Origin: Chrysemys picta bellii
Taxonomy: Eukaryota > Chordata > Testudines > Emydidae
Assembly (NCBI RefSeq): GCF_011386835.1
Contig: NC_088804.1
Coordinates: forward strand, 34,583,549 to 34,647,548
Length of the DNA: 64,000 bases
Reading direction: 5' to 3'
Part shown: in pieces, positions 48,201 to 59,312 of the stretch
How positions within the stretch are numbered: position 1 is the stretch's first letter
Layout of the letters: each line of letters opens with the position of its first letter
Notes under the pieces: model-generated
What the model was told of the DNA's origin: nothing
Databases searched by the model: none
Seen by the model: only the letters and a program-made list of their open reading frames with translations
Made by a program: the position numbers and the translations under genes

Positions 48201-48800
48201 GGCAGCCAAAAATATTAAACCTTGATCTAGCCAGGTCTGCACATAAATGGTATGGATAAGATATTTGTTAGTCACAGACATTTGATATCCTCTTTGTTAT
48301 CACCTGGGACATATGTGACTGAAATCCACCCCCAGAAACTTTTATTTGCTAACCAACTCAAGTCCAGGCATTGGGTTATTTTGCGTCTGGATTGTCCATC
48401 TGTTGTTTGTACCTCTGATAGACACTGTTCCATGTAGAAATGTGTATAATAAACCAGGATCTGTTGTTTTGTCAAGATAGGTGACTTTTTCCATTGTTTA
48501 ATTAGGAAAATATGCATTCTGGCTCTGAGAAGACAGCTTTCCTTGGAGAATCCACTAAGCAGGGAAATAAAGAGAGAAATATTTAGGCCATCTTATTTTA
48601 GTGACAGAATTCACAACCTTTACAAAAATCACATGATACATTTTTTCAACGCTGTGAATGGTAAATGCTTCAATTATAATTAACCTGTATAAAGTAAAAA
48701 TAGGAATCGCTTTACATTAATTTTATGATAAATTGTTGGCATGGGCACCAAAGTAAAGACATGAAAACCATGCTCTGTTCTACAGAGGAGAGACTCTCTT

Positions 48801-49081
48801 AACCCTGGTCTACACTGAGAAATTAAATTGACTTAGCTATCTGTCTCTTGGGAGGTGTGAAAAATGTGCACCCTTCAGTGCTGTAGTTAGGTTGACTTAA
48901 CTCCCAATGTAGCGGTGCCTAGGCTGATGGAAGAAACAACCTTTTGGTGGTCTGGATTAACTACCATGATGGACAAAACAGTTCTGTCTCTGTAGGAAGT
49001 GTCTATATTATGGTGCTGCAGTGGCACAGCTGCAGTGCTGGAGCTGTGCGGCTGTAGCATCTGTAGGGTAGACAAAGCCCT
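48801..49081 (+). mobile_element. MITE in CMIP intron, same family as 32169-32400
   Basis: The ends ACCCTGGTCTACACTGAG and GGGTAGACAAAGCCC are inverted repeats. The internal words GAGGTGTGAAAAATGTGCAC and GATGGACAAAACAG match the reverse-oriented copy upstream. Confidence 0.8.
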
Positions 49082-50626
49082 TCCTGTAGATGTTGGGATT
49101 TTGCCTGATCTGTATTTTATTTCCATTGTTTGTTTTGTTTCTCATTTCTCTTCAGACGATTTGCTTTATACATGGCATAGTTTCATGAATACACATACAT
49201 CCTGTGTAGGCTATGCAGCTGCTGTGCAGGGATATGTCAGCTTTTTAGCTAGTTTGTTTTCTTTCTTTCTTTATTTTTTTTAAATCTTTCAATGCCAAAT
49301 GTCCCAATAGGACGTTTTGATATTTACAAACTTCATTTGCCAGATAACAACTTGCTTGGGGACAAATCTGACTTTCTCCCTATGGGAGGAATGATGTTTG
49401 TTTGCTTTATAAACATTTATTAAACTCTAAATGACAGTGCATTTGCGAATATTCTTTCTGGGATTTTCTTTTTTTAAATAGCGTCTGCCTTTGTGTAGGG
49501 ATTATGTGGTTAGTGGCAATGATTGTAATAAAAAAGATCAATGATAATCCATTTTAACCTCTTTTCTCTAAATCATTATGAGGAGAATGAGAATTAACTA
49601 TTTTGAGTACAAAGATGAAAATGAAATTTTCAATAGTTTTCAGGTGCCTGTCTTAATTGGACTTCTGTAGAATCTCTTTCCGTTCCCTACTTTGTCCCTT
49701 TTGTGTGTCTTCTTTTTTTCCCTTCTGCCTCTTCCTTTTCATTTGGTTTCTTCCTTCGCTTGGAGTATTATCTAGCAGACTTTACTCTGAGTGCAATTGG
49801 TTTTTAGTCCCTGGAGTTTACGTGTAACATACATGCATACAGCAAAAAAGGGGAGGATGAAGTAAGCAGTTCATTTTCACTCTTGTGGTATGACATACTT
49901 CTAGTAATTCCATCTGGGAAGACAAGGCATAATTGCAAGCATGAAATTACTCATTAACATCCAGTTCCTTGAGGGAAAAAGTAGCTTTTTTTTTTATACA
50001 TTTCTTACTTATTTTTAGTTTCACTTTTACAGGCAGGTTCGATATAATGGAACATAACCAATCCCATTCAAAACTGGAAATAATCCTGAAGAGAATTCAG
50101 AGCTGTTCTGTGTGGGGAAATATATTTAAAAGAAGAATGGACGTTATAGTCACCCAGGGAGCTTATGAATTGCATATACACTCACTGCTTAGATAGGTGT
50201 TTATATGTGATCGAAAATAAATGAAGCAGGTACAGGAAAAAATGCTTGAAATTAGGAAAGGGGGAACAGAGATTTGAATTCATTTTTCAAGACCAAATGG
50301 AAGCTATTGTGCTGTTGCATGTTTTTTGAACTTTTGTTTCCTCTGTTGTCTTAAAATCAAGGGAAGAATTGCTATCAAGAAAGAATTTTTGTTTTCTTGA
50401 GCACAGGTTCCCATTTAGTTAGAAAAACATGGTTTTAAAAATTAAATTTCCCTTGGAAAAACAATTTGATCAAGGGGGAAATATTATGCAGAACTTGAAA
50501 GTTTCACAGTACGCTTAAAAACAGAACCACATTTAGAGGGTTCCTGAAATCCAAACACCATCAGGTTCCCCAATTTCTAATTAAAGTAATAATAAAAATA
50601 AACAGTTACTTGATAAGCCAAGTAAG

Positions 50627-50761
50627 CAGTGGTGCTGGAACAATTTGTATAGTGGGGGTGCTGAGAGCCATTGAACCAAACTGTAAATTCTGTATATGAT
50701 GGAAACCATTTCAAGCCACAAGCCAGCGGGTGCTGTAGCACCCCTAGTTCCAACACCTATG
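50627..50761. mobile_element. Small hAT-like MITE (135 bp)
   Basis: CAGTGGTGCTGGAAC and GTTCCAACACCTATG are imperfect inverted ends, and inner GGGGGTGCTGAGAG and GCTGTAGCACCCC also pair. The flanks CAAGTAAG and TAAGAAAG agree at six of eight positions, compatible with an aged 8-bp target duplication. Confidence 0.7.
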
Positions 50762-52673
50762 TAAGAAAGTGCCTAACTCCTCCTCATGTTCCAAAATCTG
50801 TAAGTTCGCTGATATCAATGGGACTCTGCTAACATAAGGCTTGGCCCCTGAATCAGCACAGATATGGAATCAGGAATAAATTTAAGAGAATAATTTTCTA
50901 GTGCACCATAAAAATGAAATACTATATTAAATTTTCCTTATGGAATAATGTGTCTGAGAGCAGCAAGTCAAAATATTTCATATTTCCAATTAATGCTCTC
51001 CTTTGTTATACATAAATGTGTAATGCATATGTTTGTCCATGCGTGCATATGTTGGTGTGTTCTCTTAGTCATACAATATGATTAAGCCCTGTATCAGCCA
51101 TCAGAATAGTTTCATTGGGCTCATAAAAAAAAAAAAATTCTGGAATGTGTAGATAACGGTTGGTAACGTGGAGGTTTTTGCTAATTGTGCCCAAAGTATT
51201 ATTCTGTCTATATTTCACTAATAACATATTATCTGCATTGAAAAAAAAATCCATCTGTCCTGCAGACTGTAAATGATTTGTTATATGTTATTCTGCTGTA
51301 AGTGACAGGCCATTTATATTCTTATCTTAGCCATAACTTTGTTTAAAGAAATACCTGTTAATTTTTTAAAAGTTGTTTCACCTCCATCAGACATTGCTTT
51401 AGGGATTATCTTCAAAAGAGTAAAAAAACAGGGTATCTATGTATCCAGTACTGCCATGGTATTGTCATAGGACTTGAATACAATTCCCAACTGGAAGCCA
51501 TATTTTTTTCAGTAGGATGAGAACTCTTTTAATACCAGTAGCATAAAAATCCTCATTTGTACATTTTACATTTTCATGGACAGGCACAAGAAAGGCGCTC
51601 ATCAATTCCATTCTGTTTTATGTATCTTATTTATCATTGGAGGAAAGATGCAGTGCTAACCATTACATAATGACAGGTCCCTGGAGGAAGCTTGCAGGTT
51701 GCCTTGTGTACTGAGTAGAAGTCTGATTCTGCAGTGGGAATTGAGGGTTCTCAGCACCTTGGAGGAGAAGGTCCTCAAGTGATTGTGAGATCATCTTTTT
51801 TTTTTTTTAATATGAATGTTGCAGCTAGTGATGGAAAAAACCTGTTAGCTAATCTAGTCCAGAATATGGTCCCCTGGTAGAACATTTATTAACTATTATA
51901 CTTGTGCTTAGTTAAAAGGCTATCTGATGATGTGTGTCATTTTGTTGGCATTATGACCATATCGGTTTATAGGTTTGGACTATAAAGAAGAGAGAGAACT
52001 CGTGGCCCCGGTAAAATCAATAGCAAAACTCCCATTTACTTAAATGGGGCCAGGATTTCACACAGAAGTACTAGAGGAAAAAGACAAACAGATTTAGTAC
52101 AACGGTGAAGAATGATTCTGGAACTCATTAATTTCACAGATTTTTTTTTTTAATCTACATTCAACCTGTTTACTATTTTGAAGTCTGTGAATGCTAGCAG
52201 ACACTAAATATGTGATACAGTAAAATGCTTTCTCTCATAATCCCTTATATTTTTTCATGCTCACAAGCACACCTCATTTAGGACTGCAGAACTCTTTATT
52301 CCAGGTAAAGAATGAAAGAAAAGACTTCATGGTGATAGTTGAGAAACCAGATTTTGGCTTGTTGGTTAGTGTTGCAACTTTACTGTGTACGTATGTGGTG
52401 TAATTATCTATATACATGCGTAGTGTATAATTCTATATGCATTAGAACACATGTATGCATATCTGTAGATGAGTTATGTAAACATACATGTAATATGTAT
52501 AGAACATACCTGCGCGCGCACCCGCAAACACTCACTAAATATAGCGTATCTGGAATTTGCCCAGATTAATATTGGTTTGTGGCATATAGACTGATGGCAA
52601 GAAATGGGGGGGAAGGGGGAGAGAACGAGTCTTTTAAAAACAACAACATTGTAACCGAACATATCGATGACTA

Positions 52674-52837
52674 GTAAATTCTTAACTCTTGGGGTTGAGG
52701 AGAAAAGTGTGAAAACATCAACCCTAAAGGCTCAAAAACCAGATGTCAAATAATCCCTCCCCCAAATTCATTTTAAAATGAATCTCATGATTTACTGAGA
52801 CTTGGCTCACAATTTTTGAATGTTTGCAGTTGGCAAT
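52674..52837. mobile_element. Partial copy of the element at 54739-55008
   Basis: GGAGAAAAGTGTGAAAACAT and TTTTTGAATGTTTGCAGTTG followed by GCAAT match the right half of the element at 54739. The left half is missing. Confidence 0.6.
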
Positions 52838-54738
52838 CATGCCCTCTGATGCAGCAAGGGAACAGTCATCTCCTTGAATGTTTCTGTATTAAAACTGGTG
52901 TGTAACGAATGGGACAGTTCCTAAAAACAGGGGAATTATGCAAAGAGGCTGGAGCCTGGAGAGTCAGGTACAAGAGCTAGGAGGCGTAAAGGCTATTTTA
53001 ATCAGACTTTTCTAACTGAATCGGAGTGCAGCTCAACTCAAGAGAGCTCCTCTCTCTGAGAAACCAAATAAGGCATCTGCTGGTTTGGGTTGACTCCCTG
53101 GGTCATCTGGGATAGGTGATAGGATCGGTCAGTCAAGGACTGCCTGTGACCTATCCTAATGAATAAGATCCAAACTGAAAAGAGCCAAATTCACCCTTGG
53201 TGTCACTCCACTGATGTTAATAGAGTAATGCAAGGAGGGGATTGTTCATGTGTGAATGGCCTGCAGCTTGATAAAGTGCAATGCCCAGATAGAGCCAAAA
53301 ACATTCATTAAAATGTTCATGGGCAGAACTCCATCAAAGGAACCTCTTCTGGTTGGTGGACATGGCTGATTTCAAGTACTGGTGAGGCTCACCTACCTCT
53401 GTGCAGATAGAGCCCGAGTCCTGCTCTTTGATGATCAGACGTCTACTGTGCTGAGTGGCGAGGTTCCAGCCTTCCCTTGGATAACTGGCCATCTTATCAG
53501 TGAGGGGCTCACCTGAAGCCTTCCAGCCTGACACAATCAGTCTGTAAACACATTTAGCATGAAATGGCTGGGAGCGTACAGCCCTATGGCAGGGCACAGA
53601 TTGAGGGCGTGGTTGTGGCTAGCCCTACTCACGTGTAGCAAGCTGGGAAGAAAACACAAGAAATGACCACCCCTGCGCCGGGGCTAATCAGTCTCTGTCC
53701 CATGGGCTCCTGCAGAGTAGTACGCGCTGCCAGTGCTGACCGCAGTGATCCTTTTCATGAACCACTGAACCCAGAGGAGCAGGGCCAGCACCTCGGGGGC
53801 ATATGCATGATTTGTTGAAATGTATTAATATTCGTTGAACAGGATTGTGGTACACGGGTAATGAACATAACTACAAAGCAGTGAGATTTTTTTTGATCCG
53901 TTCTCAAACCCAAGCAAATAAAAACCTGGGGGCAGAGAGAGGAAGGGGAAAATCTCCCAATGAGCCTTGCCATGATTTGCTGCGTCTTGAGGGGAAGGAA
54001 GAAAGCAGAGAGAAGAACTGATCTGTTGAACCTATGTCTGTGATTCAGTGAAATGGGTTCTGGTGTTTCCCTAAGCGACTCTGGGTCAGAATGTGGTACT
54101 GCGAACACATCCTCCTCATTCAAAGTTCCCGAAAGCATCCTGCCACCTTCAGCCTCACCACCGCTTTCACCTCTGTCCCTTTGTATCATGTCTTCTGAGT
54201 ATACTGCCAATTTAAAATCTGTACTTGCCCATGCATTTACGTGTGTAAAACGTGTTCTCGCCATTTTCACTCCCGTTACATTTTAGAGCTCGTGCATTGT
54301 CAGCACTGACAGCATTTTAAAGGCCTGATGGTGACATTCAGGCATGTTGCCCCAAGGAGCAGCTTGTGCATGGATTGTGCCTCTAAAGGTGCAACTCCCA
54401 GCTCCCTGGAGCATGGGAGGATGATACAGCCTGCAGCCATTCTTTTGCTGTCTAGCTGAGATGAGTGGGGTAGGGCCAGGATCCTGCTTCCTTTGTGGGA
54501 GTAACGTCCATGCTCAGGGAGTGCTCTTGTGTTTGGCCCTTGCATGGGATGCATAAAGTGGGACGGGTCCCTCCATTCTCTCCCCTGCCCAGTGCCTTTG
54601 CATTAGGGCCAAGCCTAAACATCTTATTGGTTTTTCCACCGATCCTGTTTACTTTTTGCATTTCAATCAGCTTGGACAATGAAACTAGCCTGGTAGGGTC
54701 CCTTTCTGGTTCTCACGCCCTTGCCCAGAGCTTCCGGT

Positions 54739-55008
54739 ATTGCCAGATCTTGCAGTTTTATCATGAGTCTCATGATGTGAGGTTTTCCTTAAAGCCCAGC
54801 TGCTGGGATTGAGAGATTGATGAGATTCTCTGGAAAGTAAGTTCCTAGCTCTTGTAGTGGTGGAGAAAAGCTTAAAAACATGAACCAAGAAACCAGAAGG
54901 CAGATAAATAACGAACCTCAAATATTATTATTTTTTAAAACTCACTACGTTTAAGCCAATCTCATGAATTTTTGGGGCCAAACTCAGGATTTTTGAACAG
55001 TTGGCAAT
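54739..55008. mobile_element. Interspersed element with ATTGCCA...TTGGCAAT ends
   Basis: It starts ATTGCCAGATCTTGCAGTTT and ends GAACAGTTGGCAAT, short inverted termini. Inner ATCATGAGTCTCATGATG and CCAATCTCATGAATTTTTGG mirror each other partly. It is a common reptile/bird repeat; non-coding. Confidence 0.7.
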
Positions 55009-55956
55009 AAAAGGTTTCTGTTGCCTGGGTTTCTAGCACTACTGAGATGCTGAAATTATCAGAACAAAAAAAAATTGTTTTTCTTTTGAAATTTTAAAAC
55101 CATGAAAAAATTTCTGTGAATTAGTGTTTGTTTCCTGCGTCATCTGTGACTTCTTAGTAAAGTTTTACAATTACCTGAAGAAAGTTGAAATTTAGTTACA
55201 CTGAAGATTGTTTATTTCAGGAATACCAAGATTGCATTTATTTTTCTTATAAACTCTTAACAAAATCTAAATTTATGACAACTACGGGCATTTTTGAATT
55301 ATTTTTTTCTCTGTTGTAAACACTTATTGTATAGTCAGTCATACACACCCATATATAGTGAGTGTATGCACGCAGTGGCTTTATTTATTATATGTGCATT
55401 TTGTGGGCCAGAGTTTTGGCAGGCAATTGCACGTGCAGAGTGCTTGCCTAATTTGTGTTTATAGTTACTGCAATTGAACATGTAAATCAGGTAATTGTGT
55501 GTGCAGATAGACAATTCTGATGATTTTTGTGAGCATTTACTGTTTTCTTGCCTAAAATAATGGTGTATTTTCTTCTAATAGCTCATTCTGACAACGTACC
55601 GATATACTCTTGCTTCAAAGGTTGTCAGGATTGATTCCAGACCCAGACAATAGGTCAGTGACACTTTGACTACACTGAGCCTTTCCACAGCTCCTATTTA
55701 ATGAGGGAGATCTTGCTTCATTATTACAGGAACAGGGTACTGGGCACCATCTTTGCAAAAGGATTGGTGCTTTTTTTCTCTGCGTGTAAAACACAAATGT
55801 TAGAGGCTGGTGTGTTGAACCTAGGAATGACTTGGGAAGAATGTTTACAGAGGAGTCTCAAAACGTTGTGCTTGCTCCTTACTACGTATAAAAGTAAGAA
55901 GGCAGGATACAAGATGTAAAAGATTGTGTGGGCTCTTAAATAATGCATCCAAGAGT

Positions 55957-56036
55957 CAGATCCTTAGCTGGTGTAAATCGATGTAGCGCCATTGACTTCA
56001 TTGGGGCTATGTAAAGATATACCAGCTGAGCATCGG
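55957..56036. repeat. Short palindromic repeat
   Basis: CAGATCCTTAGCTGGTGTAA and GATATACCAGCTGAGCATCG are inverted arms around CGCCATTGACTTCATTGG. Related copies occur at 58987-59064 and, more weakly, near 47610-47700. Confidence 0.7.
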
Positions 56037-56173
56037 GAACCTCTGATTGGGGTGGTTCTTGGCAGCTTAGGTACATTGCTGTACAAAGGAAACTTTCTGT
56101 GCATTGACTTTTAGTGCGCCAGGTCTGGGCATTTGATGCCACTGGCTGAGAATTGTGACTAAGTTGTTTCCTT

Positions 56174-56371
56174 GGATGGATAGCTCCGTGGTTTGAGCAT
56201 TGGCCTGCTAAACCCAGGGTTGTGAGTTCAATCCTTGAGGGGGCCACTTGGGGATCTGGGGCAAAAATCAGTACTTGGTCCTGCTTGTGAAGGCAGGGGA
56301 TTGGACTTGATGACCTTTCAAGGTCCCTTCCAGTTCTAGGAGATACCTCCATTAATTTATATTTATATTTA
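56174..56371 (+). mobile_element. Turtle tRNA-derived SINE (CryI / tortoise Pol III SINE)
   Basis: The tRNA-like head GATAGCTCCGTGGTTTGAGC (A box) and GGTTGTGAGTTCAATCC (B box) is followed by the family body GGGGCAAAAATCAGTACTTG and the CR1-like tail GACCTTTCAAGGTCCCTTCC, ending in a (TTATAT)-type tail. The tail matches the CR1 3' end at 9300-9340, consistent with CR1-driven mobilisation. The family is known from cryptodiran turtles and dates the host lineage. Confidence 0.93.
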
Positions 56372-56999
56372 TCTTGGCTCTGAAAAGGAAAAGGGGGGGG
56401 AAGGAACTGCCCCCGGACACCCTTGCAATCCCCCCAAGTATGACAGCAATTGCGTTTGTAGTTTATCTTAAACATTCTGATATTTGGGGGAGCTAGATGA
56501 CTCAGGGGATTAGGAATGGGACTTGGAGGCTTCCAATTTGTAATTGAGACCAACCCAAGTTCGTGGGGACCAGAAATTGTTACTAGGTGCAGCCTGTTCA
56601 GCGGCCTTTAAGTGAGTGTAGTGGCTTTTGTTGACCACTCAGCAGTCAAATGTTCGCAGATTGACCAGGCACTACAAAGTGACTCCTTCAAATAGGTAGC
56701 AAGGCTTCACAGAGAGTAATACCTCAACTCAGACTAATGCAGAAGAGAGAAGAGGTTTTGTGGGCCTGACAGAAGGAAAAGGGAGGAATTTGGCATATTT
56801 CTCTTTGTACCCATTCACCCTAGTAGGAAACTACAGGTTAAGCTTAAGAAGCTGCTAGCTCAGGCAGAGGGGTCAGTAATATAGTAACCTGATTACTTAG
56901 GGGAAGGTTAGAGGTTTTATTTTTTGCCTGAAGAAAAATTGATTCATGCGCCCATCCTGGGTAACGGTTGAGGTTGTTGGCCATCTAGTTTGGGCTTTG

Positions 57000-57962
57000 G
57001 GAGCAGCCGGAGGTGATGTTAATCACTGTCTCGGGGAGGTGGGGGTGGGCCTGGGCTCTCTCTGTCCCTCTTGCACACTGCCGAGGAGGGGCTGGGTTGA
57101 GAACGTGCTGGCCGGTGGCTCTTACCGTGTGCCGGGCTACAGCTGCTAGTCCAGGTTGGACTGGGGGCGGAGGAATGGGACTGCCTCTTCCCCTGCACGG
57201 GCTGCTTTTGGGGCTGGGGTTGGGTCAGACCCACCTCCAGGAACCTATCCCAGCTGCAGGAAGCTCTGCACCCATCCACCTCACTTCCTGCCTCCATTGT
57301 TTTCCAGCTGTGGGCGAGGGGTCGCTGCATAGGGACTTGTCCGCCATCTGCATAGCCCCCATGCATCACCTCCCCCAGCACCAGGACCCCCGCTCAGCTG
57401 AGTCCTAACCACCTGCACCCAGTCCCCCATCCCATCAAGCCCCACTCTCCCAGCACCCGGACCCCCCCGCTGAGATCCCTGCTGAGCCCCATTTCCCCCC
57501 CCCCCGAGCCCCAGCCACCTTCTCCCCCACCCCAAAGTCCCCTTGCACTTGGAACTCCCCAACGGAGCCACCCGATCCCAGATTTCCCCACACAGAACCC
57601 ACTCACTCCACACCTGAAGCCCCTCCACACTGGGATCCTGATGGGCTGAGCCTGCTTGCCCACCGTCTGGATCAGGAGGGAGGAAGGGAGGGCTGGGTGT
57701 TCGCGTGAACTTCTGTCCTTCTTGTTTGCTGTGGAACCATATAGCTGTGCTGATATGCTTAATAAGGAATCTATTTGTCAAAAATACATTTCCTGAATCT
57801 TTTTTGTTGTCTGTATTGTTACAGACATACTTGCTGACAGGTATAAATTACCAAAATAATTGAAAATGGTATGATTATATTGTGTTTTGATAAAATATGC
57901 AGAATTTGTCATTTTTTGGTGCAGAATTCTTAATTTTTTGGCGCTGAATTCCCTCAGGAGTA
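57000..57962 (-). mobile_element. DNA-element-like repeat ending GGAATTC...AGGAGTA
   Basis: The right part (AATACATTTCCTGAATC, TTACAGACATACTTGCTGAC, GGCGCTGAATTCCCTCAGGA) is the reverse of a repeat common in turtles. The GC-rich left part appears to belong to it, but its left limit is uncertain. A 166-codon minus-strand frame at 57281-57781 lies in it and shows no transposase motif. Confidence 0.5.
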
Positions 57963-58986
57963 AACAAAGGATGACTAATGAACTGCTCTGGAATACTATG
58001 GCTTTGAGCTGTATTATGAAATACAAGCAGCAAATCTCCTCTCTGTGTGTGGAAATGAGGTGTTTTGATGAAAGGTGCTCTGTAGGTGTAAAGTATTAAT
58101 CTTTCTATTGTTGGTTTGTTCTCTCTCCTCCTCCTCCTCGTCCTCCCCCCCCCCCCCCATCCGCCCCCGGTCCCACTCTTCGGGGTTTTCTCTCACTCTC
58201 AAGTTCTCTAATTTATCTTTCACTACGATTTGGGAGGGGAGGGGAGGTTAGGATTGAAATAGAGAGTAACATGGTTTCCAGAAATACAATGCAGACTCTT
58301 CCTCCTCTCCCAGAGGAGCAAATGGTTTGTGCAGAGTCCTGGCACCAAAGAACATGTCTGGTTTCCAACCAAATAATGTGACCATTGAGAAAAATTTAAA
58401 ACATCCGCTGGAACAGAACTGCTCTTCTGCTGAAGATGAAAATGCAGATGCAGCCAAAGAGTCTCTATTCTGATGGGAAACACATTTGCTAGAGTTACAA
58501 AATGCATTTTGGGTGATTTGTTTCATGCTTCATCAACTGCAGAAAAGTAACAAGTTGAAATTCAAATGAAATACTCTTTGCCGTATGTACACTTTTGTAC
58601 TAAACGTTGAAGGTGGTAAGAGGAGTGATAATGCTTGTGGTCTCAGAGCGCAGGGTTTGTCTGCAAACCCTAATGGTGAGACTGCCTCCTTAGTCTCGCC
58701 TTTATCTACTGGCATGTTAGGCACCTGATTAATAATTGCTTTCTCTGGATGCCTTTTATCTCTGGCCTTGCTCAAAGTGGTTTTGTCTAATCTACGGCAA
58801 GCCATTCCTCATGTTCCCATCGGAGCAGTATCTAGGTTTGAACTCTTTCAGGCTAACCCATTTTTAAATATGGTGAAGCCAACCAACGTGGGTGGGGTTT
58901 GACTGTGTATAAACTGGTCTCTACTGGAGACAGAAGGCCTGGGGAGAAATACTGAGCTCCTAGCTGGTGCCCATCTCGCTAAATGT

Positions 58987-59064
58987 AGATTATAGGTCAG
59001 ATTCTCAGTTGGTGTAAACTGGCATTGTTCCAGTGAGTGGATATGCGCTAGCTGAGGATCCGAA
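58987..59064. repeat. Short palindromic repeat
   Basis: CAGATTCTCAGTTGGTGTAA and GCGCTAGCTGAGGATC are the arms of a diverged copy of the 55957 family. Confidence 0.6.
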
Positions 59065-59174
59065 CAGGTCCTGCCTCATCTGTGCCCCACAAGGACAGCC
59101 CACTCTGCCATGCAGTTTTCTAGTGCTATTGAAGCTGTATGGACTTTATTTAAAAAACAAAACAAAACATACAT

Positions 59175-59312
59175 CATGAAGCAAATTAAACAAAATGGCT
59201 GGCAGTTAGAGATCAGATCAGCACGCTCTTTATATGAAAATAGAGGTCTTTGAGTTGATGGTTGAAGTGTTCTTGTGATTCAAGAACCTTCGACTGATCT
59301 GTGTAAAAAGAT
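59175..59312. other. Intronic duplicated element, copy A
   Basis: It shares CATGAAGCAAATTAA, an AAATGRCT-like step, GAAAAT...CTTTGAGTTGATGG, TGTGATT and GTAGAAAAA/GTAAAAAG-like words, in the same order and orientation, with 62649-62790. It is not a repeat family I recognise. Confidence 0.6.

Noticed and set aside
53755..54270. 171-codon minus-strand frame in CMIP intron
   Set aside because: No recognised domain and no splice context. Open length is not enough; a conserved non-coding element is the more likely interest here.
55936..56553. 205-codon minus-strand frame
   Set aside because: It crosses the turtle SINE and a palindromic repeat; no domain.
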